Assembly: GCF_014873945.1 (NCBI RefSeq)
Contig: NZ_JADBEC010000002.1
Coordinates: forward strand, 1,798,001 to 1,862,000
Source of the DNA: Rhizobium viscosum
Lineage (GTDB): Bacteria; Pseudomonadota; Alphaproteobacteria; Rhizobiales; Rhizobiaceae
Reading direction: 5' to 3'
DNA: 64,000 bases
Part shown: piece by piece, positions 8,814-17,452 of the stretch
Layout of the letters: each line of letters opens with the position of its first letter
How positions within the stretch are numbered: position 1 is the stretch's first letter
The notes under the pieces: model-generated
What the model was told of the DNA's origin: nothing
Databases searched by the model: none
Seen by the model: only the letters and a program-made list of their open reading frames with translations
Translations under genes and position numbers: made by a program

Positions 8814-11800
8814 ATGACCGAAACGTTTGCCGCACGTGCGCAACTGGACCGAGCACGAACGGAGGCGGATACCGCCCAGGCTCGTGCGGACGAACAGCTG
8901 GCCGTGGTGCGGCGGCTGCAGGATGCCATGCAGGCCGCCGACCCCCACGCCACTCAGGAGCTGTTCGTTGCTGCAACCGCCGCCCATGCGAGGCTCCAAC
9001 AGGAAGCTCATCTGCGCGCCAGTCTGGCTCGAGGCGCCGAAGACGCATTGACGCAGGCCATGAACGCGGATGCCGCGCTCTTTGCCGACCGCAACACGGA
9101 CCCGATTGCCCTGCTGCCGGTGCGGGTGGAAACCATCTGGTGGGAGCCGCATAAGCTGCGGGTTCGGGTGTATCCGGATGACATCCTCATGCCCGGCTCC
9201 AACGCGGAACTGACACCCGCCGAAGCCGACGCCGGCGCCGAGTACTGGCGGGCGCCGGGACCTGAGGCTTGGCGGGAACTGCTCAAGCGGCTGCGACCTG
9301 CGCGCGCGGCGTGGGCGGTCCGCGCCTGCCGCCCGGGTAGCCCGCCGCCGACCGTGCGGTCCGACGGTGAGGGAGACCGTCGCGTCCGCACACTCGCAAT
9401 GCCGAAAAAATGGCGGTTCATAGGCCTGCTCGGCGGTGAGGTGGTCGTGGACAAGCTGGGCCGGACGGTGCCGGATCCCCTGCCTGTCGGCCTGTTGCGC
9501 TCCGACGAGGAGGAAGGTTGGGAGACCGACTGGTTCGCGGCGCTCCGGGCCGGGATGGCCGTGGAGCTGACGCTCAACGAAAACGACCGCCTGGACGAGT
9601 TGCTGGTCGTTGGGGTGCGCGACGGCTCGGCGACGGACGGCGCCGCGCAACTCCGCGACCTGCTCCTCGGCCACATGTTCGGCAGCGAACTCGGCATGCT
9701 TCCGGCCGGTACTCCGACCAACAACACCCCGCGCGCCCGCTCGGCTTGGTCTTCGGTCCCTGCCTGTCCCGAGCCGGATCCGGAACCGCCGGCCGCTGGG
9801 CGGCCGGTGGCGGACGCGTTGGCGGCCGCGCTCGGCCTGCCAGATGCCGGTTTCCTGCGCAACTGCCCCGGCGCAGACGATGCCGAACCGTCGGCCGTCG
9901 AGGCGCTGTCGCTGCTCACCTGGCCAACCCTGGGGAAGGGGTTCACCGAGGCGGCGGTCTCGCATCTCGACCTGGGGTCCAGGCAGACCAGGAGCACCGA
10001 TCCGGCCCGACCCTGGCGCGGGATCCGCGATCATCTTGCGGAACACGTGCGCGGCCGCGGGCCGCTGCCGACTGTGCGGGTCGGCCGTCAGCCCTACGGC
10101 GTACTGCCAGCAACCGCGCTGAGCGACTGGCAGGCCGAGCGGAACGGCGACGTGGACGGACTCCTCGCGCCATGGCTGCTGCGACTGCGGGAACGCTGGC
10201 GCGCGATTCTGCGCAACGATGATATAATCCCGAAGGTGCGGCCCGGAGAGCCGGTCGACCAGGTGGTTGTGGACGTGTTGCAACGGCTGCCCGTGGCGAC
10301 GGGCTTGGCCATGCGCCGGATGGACGGGCCTGGGTTCGCAGTGCCCAGGATCCCGCGTGACCAGCCGCCCGCCAACCTGGATCTGCCAGGCTTGTCACCG
10401 GACGGGACATTGCGGTGGACCACCCGCTCCGACGGCTGGACCGACCTTGGCTGGGGCCTCGATGATGCGACCGGCGCCCCGGCGTTCGTCCCTCGGCTCA
10501 CCCCGGATCCGGTCAGCTTCCCCATCAGGGCGCTTAACACCGCCGACTATCTGGGGGCTGTGCGCACCTTCCTGTCCGGAGAGCTGGCTGCGGCCGACTA
10601 CGACCGGTCGTGGCCGGTGGAACTCTCCTCCGGTCGGGAGACCCCGCCTCGACCCAGCACATTCTTCCACCTGCCAAGCGGTCGCGGCGAGATGCCGAAC
10701 GAAGAGGAGCCGGCCGAGGGCGAGGAGCCGCATGAGCTCCCTCCGGAAGAGTCACCCGACGCAAGCGGGTTGCTCGATGCGCTGCTGTTCCTGCCCAACT
10801 GGACGTTCATGGACGGTGACGACGGTGAGGACGACCCGCTTCGCCAGGCACTCGCCGTCACCGGCGAGGTGGACCAATTGGTGGCGGACGTGCTGGAAGG
10901 GCTGTCCGAAAGGGAGCGCACCGAACGCGTTGCGGCGGTCAGTCACGCCGCAAGCGCCTTGCCCAGGCTGGAGCAGGCATTTCGGACCATCGCTGCCGTG
11001 CCGGTGACCCGGCTGCCTGAACTGCTGTTGGAGGTCATCGACGTCTATTCGCACCGGCTGGACGCCTGGGTCACGTCGCTGGCCTCGCGGCGGCTGGCGC
11101 AGCTACGGGAAGCCGGTGTCGATGGGGTCCGCCTCGGCTGCTACGGCTGGGTCGAAAATCTGGCTCCGCCCGTGCCCAGGGAAACGGTTGAGGTGGAAAC
11201 CGAGGACGGAGCGGAAATGGCCACCGTCTCCGAAAAGGATGGCTATATCCACGCACCGTCGCTACAGCATGCGGCGACGGCGGCCGTGCTGCGCTCAGGC
11301 TTCATCGGCAACCCCGACAATGAGGCCTACGCCGTTAACCTGAACTCGCGGCGTACCCGGATCGCTCGCTGGCTGCTTGGGGCCGTGCGTCGAGGGCAGA
11401 ACCTTGGCTCGTTGCTGGGCTACCGGTTCGAGCGGTCGCTTCACGACGCGAACCTCGACCACCTCATCGAACGGTTCCGTCGCCAGTTTCCCCTCCCGGC
11501 CGTGCCGGAGCCCGAAGGAGAGGGCGCCGACGGAGACTTATGGGCGCGCAGCACGGAAATCATCGCCGCGCGCAATGTCGTCGATGGAATGGCTCTTGTG
11601 CGGGCCGGTCCGGGTGTGATCGACATGGTGCCGGAAGCCGACCGGCCGAAGACGGTCGCGCTGTTGCGCGATCTAGCGGATGCTCTTGATGCCGTCGGAG
11701 ATTTGGTGCTGGCCGAGAGTGTCCATCAACTCGTCGGCGGCAGCCCTATTCGCGCGGGGTTGGCAGCCGACACCTTGGGCCGCGGCGAGGACGTGCCCGA

Positions 11801-14800
11801 CACGTTCCAGATGGTGCGCACGCCGCACCGTGCCCGCGCGCTGACGCACCGGCTGGCCGTTCTGCTCCCCGCACAGCCGTCCGGGTCGACCGGATGGCCT
11901 ACCGACGACCCCGTTGCTGCGCTTGACCCCGGACTGGAGGCGTGGATCGCACATCTGCTCGGCCCAGCCGCGGGCTGGACGCTGAGCGGTGTCCTGCTGC
12001 GTGACCCTCGGGCAGCTCCGGAGGCCGGCGAGGCCTTCAACATCACCGCTGACCGGCTCGGGCTTGGCGCGCTGAGCACTCTGCTGGATGCGGCGGGCGC
12101 CGACCATGCCCGGCTCAACGATGCGGTCCGGCGCGTTTTCGGCGCAGCGCCGGGTGTGCTGGTGACTTTTGCCGGTGATGGCTGGACCGACCTGAGGGGC
12201 CGTGCGCTTCGGATTCGGTCTCTGCTGGCCACGGCCCAACCCCTGCTGCCGGCACACCTGCCTGGACGCCCGGGCAACCCAGTTGATGTGGCAGACCTGC
12301 GCGAACGGCTGGCCCGCTTTGCGGACCCCCGGCTAGTCGCCAGCCACCCCGGAGCGGCGGCGCTGCGCACGCTGGCCACCGATCCGCTCGGCCCTGACGG
12401 GACGGAAGGTTGGTTGTCGCGCGCGCGGACGGCGCTGGCCGAGGTGCTCGGCACGAATATCCCGTTATTGCCCGCACTAGCCGGGCCGTCGCCGCGACGA
12501 TCGTGGCTGCGCCGGGAGGTCTCGCCGTCGACAATGATGTGGGTCTGCGCGTCGGGTCCCGGGGCCCGGGACTTGCCGGGCGCCATGATCGAGGACTGGT
12601 TGCGGCACAACGCAAAGGTGCGGCCGGTGGCCCGCACGCTCCACGAGAGTTTGCTGGTCGCAGGGACCCGGGCTGGGCGGGTCGAGCCACTGCGCGCGGC
12701 ACAGGATCCGCAGGGCGAGGCCGACCCCTGGATTGGTGGGGCCTTCACCGGCGGACCACGCCCGCAAGCCACCGCACATCTGGTGTGGCACGCCCCTCTC
12801 GAAACCGGAGACGCGGCCTTTACTGGACTGTTGCTCGACGAGTGGATCGAGTTGTTGCCGGGACTCGATCTGCCCGGCCCGCCGGGGCCAGCGGCTGCCA
12901 ATCTTGTTCCGGAGACCGAACTGACCGGAGTTGCGTTCCACTACGACCGGCCGGACGCGAAGGCGCCGCACAGCCTTCTCATCGCCGTCCCCCCCGACCT
13001 GGACCGCGGCTGGACCTCGGACGGTCTGGTCCAGGTACTTCGCGAAACACTCGAACTGGCCAAGCTGCGTGCCATCGACCTTGCGGATCTGCCTCTACTG
13101 GATGACTTGATCCCTGCCATCCGGATATCCTCGAACGGCGCGACCGGACAGGCGCTTTCCAGGATCGAGACCCGTCGGCCTAATACCGACCCTCAGGGGC
13201 CATTCCGGTTCGAGCCGGGGCACCGCACGGACGGCGTCGAAGCCGGTCTGGCTGCCCGTATTCACGATCCCCTCTGGCTGCTCACCCGCCAGTGGCAGTT
13301 CGGGGAGTTCGCCGCTGAGGACGCCGGCTCTCCCGCAGTGGTCCGGATGGCCGGCGAGAGTACGCCCATCGACGCCTGGCGCCCTGCCGGGAGGCCGGAC
13401 TGGATGCCCTACGACATTCGCCTCGGACCATTGGACGCGCAGGTCGAGGATGAGCCGGTGGCGGTGGTCGACCCGCGTGCCGCGGGGGAGTCGACGGTAA
13501 AGGTCGATGAACGTCTGCGCGCCGAGGGTGGCGCCATGCTGCTCCGAATGCTCGACGACGCCGGGTTCCTCTCCGCCGCTACTGCCGTGCTCGCGGCTCA
13601 CCGGCTTCCAGCGGATCGGCAGGACACCAGCCTCCTTGGCCTGCTCGACGGCCTGCTGCCGGACGCGCAATCGGTGGCTGCCGCGCTGGATGCCGGCACT
13701 TTTGCCGCCGAAGCGGATCCGAGGCTTGGCGAGATAGCCCGCGGCTGGCGGGTGTGGTGGATAAACCAGTTGAGCGAACGCGGTCCGGATTGTTTCGACG
13801 AACACCGCTTCGAGCATGCGGCGGAGGTTTCGACGGGCGGTTCCGTGCTGCTTGCCGAGGAGTACCTGGGCGATGGGCTGGACTGGTACAGCCTTGACGT
13901 ACACCCCGACCCAGAGATCGAGGCGGCGCCCCCGGCGCCGCCCCGCCCGTTCGTCCACGAGGGCCTGCCATCGCTTATATACTACGGGGGATTGCCGGCC
14001 GACCGGTTCTGGGAGATGGAGGATTCCAGGGTCGATCTTGGCGCGATGGAATTGTCCACGCTGGACACCGGCCGGCTGCTGCTGATCTCCTTCGCCACAG
14101 TGTACGGCAACGACTGGTTCCTGGTGCCGCTGGAGGTGCCCGCTGGATCGTTGACGGTGCTCGACCAGGTGCTAGTGCGAGACGTGTTCGGCCGCCTTCA
14201 CAAGGTCGAACGCGCCGGCCGGGAGGACCCTTCCTGGTCGCTGTTCACCCTTCACAGTCCGGATCCGGATCACCGCGCCGCGTCGGGCCTGCTGATGCTG
14301 CCCACCGAACGCGGCCAGACGGGGGCACCGCTGGAGAGCGTGGTCCTGGCTCGCGACGAGTTGGCAAACCTGGCATGGGCGGTGCAGCATCTATATACCG
14401 ATGGACGAGGTGAGATAGTGGAGCGTCGTGATCAGTGGATGCGACAAATTCGGGAGCCTGCTCCGGTCGGCGAACTGCCGACGTACAGGGTGCAGACCGA
14501 GGTGCCGGACTACTGGCTCCCCCTCGTGCCCGAGGCTCTCCGCCCCGGTGTCACCCACTTCCGCTTGGCCACCTTGACTGGGCCCGGCCTCGGCTCGCGC
14601 CTGGAAGGCCGGCTGCTCAGGCCGCGACAGTGGATCTACGAGGAGGAGGTGCCGCGCGATGGGGTGCGCCTGACGCGACGTCCCGTGCTGGCCCGCTGGT
14701 TCGACGGCTCCTCGCACGTTTGGATACGGAGGGAAAAGACTCCCGGCACCGGAGAAATTTCAAGCGGCCTCGCGTTCGACACGGTTCGCCCGACCGAACC

Positions 14801-14813
14801 ATGGCCGCGGTGA
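8814..14813 (+). CDS. Giant hypothetical protein (1999 aa)
   Basis: This 1999-aa protein is by far the largest in the window. Residues 5-80 form an Ala/Arg/Gln-rich helix, probably a coiled coil. Near residues 98-125 there is LLPVRVETIWWEP followed by VRVYPDDI, and near residue 1485 DPLWLLTRQWQFGEFAAEDAG; I recall both motifs from large uncharacterised bacterial proteins. An acidic linker (about residues 629-675) separates the two halves, suggesting two structural modules. No signal peptide, transmembrane helix or known catalytic site was found. The ATG has a GGGAGGA Shine-Dalgarno about seven bases upstream. It ends the cassette; downstream lie only transposase and gene fragments. Function unknown. 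Confidence 0.8.
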   Translation: MTETFAARAQLDRARTEADTAQARADEQLAVVRRLQDAMQAADPHATQELFVAATAAHARLQQEAHLRASLARGAEDALTQAMNADAALFADRNTDPIALLPVRVETIWWEPHKLRVRVYPDDILMPGSNAELTPAEADAGAEYWRAPGPEAWRELLKRLRPARAAWAVRACRPGSPPPTVRSDGEGDRRVRTLAMPKKWRFIGLLGGEVVVDKLGRTVPDPLPVGLLRSDEEEGWETDWFAALRAGMAVELTLNENDRLDELLVVGVRDGSATDGAAQLRDLLLGHMFGSELGMLPAGTPTNNTPRARSAWSSVPACPEPDPEPPAAGRPVADALAAALGLPDAGFLRNCPGADDAEPSAVEALSLLTWPTLGKGFTEAAVSHLDLGSRQTRSTDPARPWRGIRDHLAEHVRGRGPLPTVRVGRQPYGVLPATALSDWQAERNGDVDGLLAPWLLRLRERWRAILRNDDIIPKVRPGEPVDQVVVDVLQRLPVATGLAMRRMDGPGFAVPRIPRDQPPANLDLPGLSPDGTLRWTTRSDGWTDLGWGLDDATGAPAFVPRLTPDPVSFPIRALNTADYLGAVRTFLSGELAAADYDRSWPVELSSGRETPPRPSTFFHLPSGRGEMPNEEEPAEGEEPHELPPEESPDASGLLDALLFLPNWTFMDGDDGEDDPLRQALAVTGEVDQLVADVLEGLSERERTERVAAVSHAASALPRLEQAFRTIAAVPVTRLPELLLEVIDVYSHRLDAWVTSLASRRLAQLREAGVDGVRLGCYGWVENLAPPVPRETVEVETEDGAEMATVSEKDGYIHAPSLQHAATAAVLRSGFIGNPDNEAYAVNLNSRRTRIARWLLGAVRRGQNLGSLLGYRFERSLHDANLDHLIERFRRQFPLPAVPEPEGEGADGDLWARSTEIIAARNVVDGMALVRAGPGVIDMVPEADRPKTVALLRDLADALDAVGDLVLAESVHQLVGGSPIRAGLAADTLGRGEDVPDTFQMVRTPHRARALTHRLAVLLPAQPSGSTGWPTDDPVAALDPGLEAWIAHLLGPAAGWTLSGVLLRDPRAAPEAGEAFNITADRLGLGALSTLLDAAGADHARLNDAVRRVFGAAPGVLVTFAGDGWTDLRGRALRIRSLLATAQPLLPAHLPGRPGNPVDVADLRERLARFADPRLVASHPGAAALRTLATDPLGPDGTEGWLSRARTALAEVLGTNIPLLPALAGPSPRRSWLRREVSPSTMMWVCASGPGARDLPGAMIEDWLRHNAKVRPVARTLHESLLVAGTRAGRVEPLRAAQDPQGEADPWIGGAFTGGPRPQATAHLVWHAPLETGDAAFTGLLLDEWIELLPGLDLPGPPGPAAANLVPETELTGVAFHYDRPDAKAPHSLLIAVPPDLDRGWTSDGLVQVLRETLELAKLRAIDLADLPLLDDLIPAIRISSNGATGQALSRIETRRPNTDPQGPFRFEPGHRTDGVEAGLAARIHDPLWLLTRQWQFGEFAAEDAGSPAVVRMAGESTPIDAWRPAGRPDWMPYDIRLGPLDAQVEDEPVAVVDPRAAGESTVKVDERLRAEGGAMLLRMLDDAGFLSAATAVLAAHRLPADRQDTSLLGLLDGLLPDAQSVAAALDAGTFAAEADPRLGEIARGWRVWWINQLSERGPDCFDEHRFEHAAEVSTGGSVLLAEEYLGDGLDWYSLDVHPDPEIEAAPPAPPRPFVHEGLPSLIYYGGLPADRFWEMEDSRVDLGAMELSTLDTGRLLLISFATVYGNDWFLVPLEVPAGSLTVLDQVLVRDVFGRLHKVERAGREDPSWSLFTLHSPDPDHRAASGLLMLPTERGQTGAPLESVVLARDELANLAWAVQHLYTDGRGEIVERRDQWMRQIREPAPVGELPTYRVQTEVPDYWLPLVPEALRPGVTHFRLATLTGPGLGSRLEGRLLRPRQWIYEEEVPRDGVRLTRRPVLARWFDGSSHVWIRREKTPGTGEISSGLAFDTVRPTEPWPR

Positions 14814-14816
14814 GTC

Positions 14817-14948
14817 ATGGCATCTATCTCACCGGACAAGCTGCTCTGGACCATTCTGTTACAGGCGTTCTCGAGCGAACGCCATCGCACAATCAGGTGG
14901 AATAGTTCGGGTGTTTCGATTCCCTGCGCCAGAACGTGGCCGCGGTAA
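14817..14948 (+). pseudogene. IS5-type transposase fragment (N-terminal DUF772 part)
   Basis: The first 21 or so codons (ASISPDKLLWTILLQAFSSER) match the conserved N-terminal motif of IS5-family transposases (S-I-x-P-E/D-K-L-L-x-x-L-L-Q-A-F). The similarity stops near 14880, after which the frame runs antisense to an unrelated gene fragment until TAA 14946-14948. The catalytic DDE region is absent. The fragment begins three bases after the stop of the 1999-aa gene, so it marks the rearrangement that defines the end of the cassette. Confidence 0.55.
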
Positions 14949-15045
14949 CCCTGCGGCTAAGTAGGGGAGCGACTTCGGCGAATGCTTGTTTGAACGTTTC
15001 AGTATGCTCCTTGTAAACGGGTAGCTGAGCGATCTCGTAAATCAT
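14870..15045 (-). pseudogene. Antibiotic biosynthesis monooxygenase (ABM) domain fragment, frameshifted
   Basis: Read on the minus strand from ATG 15045, the frame gives MIYEIAQLPVYKEHTETF and then AFAEVAPLLSR. After a frameshift near 14948 it continues GYRGHVLAQGIETPELFHLIV and RWRSLEN. This is the typical beginning and middle of ABM-domain proteins of about 100 aa (small heme-degrading or quinone monooxygenase-like enzymes). The C-terminus is lost at the junction with the IS5 fragment. AAAGG lies seven bases before the ATG, so it was once a real gene. It follows the oxidoreductase fragment on the same strand after ten bases; the two were probably one operon. Confidence 0.6.
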
Positions 15046-15055
15046 GGCTGAACCT

Positions 15056-15352
15056 TTAGGGTAAGCTGGGCGTTAGGACCTTACTTCGTGCGAATTTGAA
15101 GTTATCTTCGCGTACGGTCGTGAATACCCTCGCACCGATGGCTTTCGCGACCTGGATCGCCACATGACCGACCCCTCCCGCGCCGCCGTGGATCAGAATG
15201 CTTTCCCCGACTCTTAATGCCGCACGCGCGACCAGGGCCTCCCACACCGTCCCGCCAACCAGGCTCAGGCTTGCTGCTTCGAGATGGCTTAGCGAGGAGG
15301 GTTTCCTTCGGATGATGTTTTCGTTCGCAACGTGGTATTCAGCATAACTTCG
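15056..15352 (-). pseudogene. Zinc-type alcohol dehydrogenase/quinone oxidoreductase (MDR) fragment
   Basis: Only the central part of a medium-chain dehydrogenase remains: SYAEYHVANENIIRRKPSSL, a VGGTVWEALV stretch, and the NAD(P)-binding glycine motif IHGGAGGVGHVAIQVAKAIGA. It stops at TAA 15056-15058 after SKVLTPSLP, about 150 residues short of a normal C-terminus, and the N-terminal third is replaced by DNA fused in frame to an IS256 transposase. Together with that transposase it forms one continuous 323-codon frame (15056-16027), a chimera produced by rearrangement. The 150 bases between the two recognisable parts (15353-15502) match nothing I know. Confidence 0.7.
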
Positions 15353-15502
15353 GTCGAGCGCTGGGGGCAGAAGAAACTCCGCCTCGCGCCATGCTGGAGT
15401 TTGTTGCTGATCAGATCGGCGCCGCTCCAGACGAATTTGCCCTCTATGCACGCCGTGAAGAAACGCGTCGGGATCACGTGGCGCGGCTGATGATGTACAT
15501 GG

Positions 15503-16027
15503 ATAGGTGGCGTCGATCCAGAGGTAGGGCCACTCACCCTCAATGGGCCGGGCGAGGAATGCTTTGACCTTGTCGTCGATCTCCTCGCAGAGTCGGGAGA
15601 CCTGGCTCTTGGAGATGCCGCTCATGCCCATGGCTTTGACCAGGTCGTCGACCGAACGTGTCGAAACGCCCTGAATGTAGGCTTCCTGAATGACAGCGGT
15701 CAGGGCCTTCTCGGCCATCCGGCGCGGTTCGAGAAAGCTCGGGAAATAGCTGCCTGTCCGAAGCTTCGGAATGCGCAGTTCGACGGTGCCTGCCCGTGTC
15801 TCCCAGTCCCGGTCGCGATAGCCGTTGCGCTGGGCAAGCCGAAAGGAATTCTTCTCGCCGTAGCCCGCGCCCGCCTTCGCGCCGACCTCCAACTCCATCA
15901 GCTTCTCGGCTGCAAAGCCGATCATCTCGCGAAGCAAATCGGCGTCGGCGCTCTTCTCAACGAGCGAGCGCAGGTTCATCATGTCGTCGGTCATCAGTGA
16001 TCTTTCCATCAGGTTGAGCTTGAACAA
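15503..16027 (-). mobile_element. IS256-family transposase, N-terminal fragment
   Basis: The minus-strand frame encodes the N-terminal 175 residues of an IS256-type (mutator) transposase: LLREMIGFAAEKLMELEVGA, then GYGEKNSFRLAQRNGYRDR, VELRIPKLRTGSYFPSFLEP and QGVSTRSVDDLVKAMG, ending at WIDATY where the first catalytic aspartate lies. The remaining two thirds of the enzyme, with the other two acidic residues, are missing, so the element is dead. The start could be ATG 16027 or ATG 15994. Terminal inverted repeats were not found. It directly precedes the toxin-antitoxin pair and probably arrived before the deletion that fused it to the dehydrogenase remnant. Confidence 0.8.
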
Positions 16028-16110
16028 CCCGACCCTACCGGAAAAACACTGATGGCCGCCTTCCTGCTACACCACTCCCCGGGACATCATCGGAAAACCG
16101 ACTTGCGAAG

Positions 16111-16148
16111 TTGTCGGAGTTGACAAAGTTGCCTCAGATCGCCATCTT
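16111..16148 (+). promoter_or_regulatory. Promoter with inverted repeat for the Xre-RES module
   Basis: A TTGACA -35 box (16120-16125) is followed 17 bases later by CATCTT (16143-16148), a weak -10. An inverted repeat TTGTC-N6-GACAA (16111-16126) overlaps the -35 box. That is where an Xre-type antitoxin would bind to repress its own operon. The antitoxin start codon is at 16167. Confidence 0.45.
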
Positions 16149-16166
16149 TTGGTCAGGAGAATTGTC

Positions 16167-16865
16167 ATGGCCCAAAAGATCCAGTCCAAGACCCCGAAAA
16201 CCAACGCTGATGGCTCAAACACCATTATGACGATGTTCGTTCTTGACGCGAACCCTTTCGAAGGGGTCGCCGGGTTCCAGTTGCCCGCTGGCGCGCGGGT
16301 CGCTGTGGTGACTTCGCAGCCGGAAGCAGCGAGTTCTGTCGCCCGGACCGTCGGTAAGCGCTTTCGCGGCAATAGCATGGTCGTTCGAAGAATGCGCCGA
16401 CTTGCGAAAGCCAAAGAACGCGACGAGACGACCAATACAGTCAACAAGGCGGCCTTCGAGCCGGATGCGCGCAGCCGGGCTGTGCTGCAGGGTGTCCGGA
16501 TCGCGCAGAACGACTTACAGGCAGCAGGCGGCGCCTTCGATCTGGAGCAGGTCAGGGCGCTCCTGCACGGGGTCTCCCGTCAGGCCGTAGATAAGCGTGT
16601 GCAAGAGGGAAGTTTGCTGGCCGTTCCCGGTCCAAGCAATAGACGCTGCTACCCCACGCTTCAGTTCAACCGAGATGGTACTGTCGTGGGAGGCCTCAAG
16701 GAGGTGCGGGATTCCCTGCCCGTCGAGAGCCCTTGGGCTGTGTTGAACTTCCTTGCACGGGCAGATGTTCGCCTGAGCGGGCGGAAGCCTATCGATGTTC
16801 TTCGAGAGGGAAATCTGCAGTTGGTTCTCGAGGCTGCCAACCGCTACGGTGAGCAGGGCGCGTGA
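16167..16865 (+). CDS. Antitoxin of the MbcA/ParS/Xre type
   Basis: This 232-aa protein is encoded directly upstream of a RES toxin. Its C-terminal end (LSGRKPIDVLREGNLQLVLE, then AANRYGEQGA) matches the toxin-binding domain of MbcA/ParS/Xre antitoxins, in which this tail blocks the active site of the RES partner. The middle part includes FDLEQVRALLHGVSRQAVDKR, which resembles a DNA-binding helix-turn-helix. The N-terminal 80 residues are basic and longer than in typical family members (about 130-160 aa). ATG 16167 is chosen because AGGAGA (16155-16160) lies six bases upstream. The stop overlaps the toxin start by four bases. Autoregulation through the upstream inverted repeat is likely. Confidence 0.8.
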   Translation: MAQKIQSKTPKTNADGSNTIMTMFVLDANPFEGVAGFQLPAGARVAVVTSQPEAASSVARTVGKRFRGNSMVVRRMRRLAKAKERDETTNTVNKAAFEPDARSRAVLQGVRIAQNDLQAAGGAFDLEQVRALLHGVSRQAVDKRVQEGSLLAVPGPSNRRCYPTLQFNRDGTVVGGLKEVRDSLPVESPWAVLNFLARADVRLSGRKPIDVLREGNLQLVLEAANRYGEQGA

Positions 16866-17449
16866 CCGTCCCTCTGCCACCTGCAGATTTGCATAGCCGC
16901 AATCCCAAGATGGTCTCGATCCCCGTGGGGTTTAACCTGCATCGGTTCTACACGGCAATCTATGAACCGGTCTTCTTCGACCGATCAACGAGTGGTCGCT
17001 TCAACGCTCCCGATGGTTCATTCGGCGTGCTCTATGTGGCGCAACTGGTCAACGGGGCATTTTCAGAGACGTTCCTGCGTTCCCCGGGAAACACATTGAT
17101 CGATAGTGCCTTCTTGAGACGCAAAGGCTATGTTCGACTTGAGACGGTGTCGCCGCTAAAACTGATCGATCTGACCGGGCCGGGCCTTGCGCTTGTTGGA
17201 GCGACGGCCGAAGTCCCTCATTCGGGGCTTCACTATGATGCACCTCAAGCCTGGTCGAAGGCGCTATTCGACCATCCTGTGAAGGCGGATGGAATTGCCT
17301 ATCATTCACGCCACGATGACACGGAAATTTGCTACGCGATTTTTGAGCGCGCGGGAGCAGCTCTCGTGGAGGTCTTTCGCGAGCTGGACCTTGATGAGGA
17401 TTGGTTCTGGGACATCGGGGCTCGCTATGGGGTTGGCTTGGCGCCGTAG
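16862..17449 (+). CDS. RES-domain toxin (NAD+ phosphorylase/glycohydrolase family)
   Basis: This 195-aa protein has the RES-domain layout. The conserved Arg lies in LHRFYTAIYEP, and SGRFNAPDGSFGVLYVAQ and NGAFSETFLR (Glu) follow, with the Ser region in AYHSRHDDTEICYAIFE. Characterised members (MbcT, ParT, Res) deplete NAD+ or ADP-ribosylate a target and thereby stop growth. GTG 16862 overlaps the antitoxin stop as GTGA, so translation is coupled, as usual for such modules. The full domain is present, so the toxin looks intact. The module probably stabilises the replicon or defends it; that is inference from the family. Confidence 0.85.
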   Translation: MTVPLPPADLHSRNPKMVSIPVGFNLHRFYTAIYEPVFFDRSTSGRFNAPDGSFGVLYVAQLVNGAFSETFLRSPGNTLIDSAFLRRKGYVRLETVSPLKLIDLTGPGLALVGATAEVPHSGLHYDAPQAWSKALFDHPVKADGIAYHSRHDDTEICYAIFERAGAALVEVFRELDLDEDWFWDIGARYGVGLAP

Positions 17450-17452
17450 CTT

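Noticed and set aside
8319..10283. Long minus-strand frame (654 codons) opposite the 836- and 1999-aa genes
   Set aside because: It spans two plus-strand genes, has a histidine/arginine-rich composition and no start signal.
14817..14948. A fifth cassette gene starting after the 1999-aa gene
   Set aside because: The first codons match an IS5-type transposase and the rest is antisense to a monooxygenase fragment, so it is a scar and not a gene.
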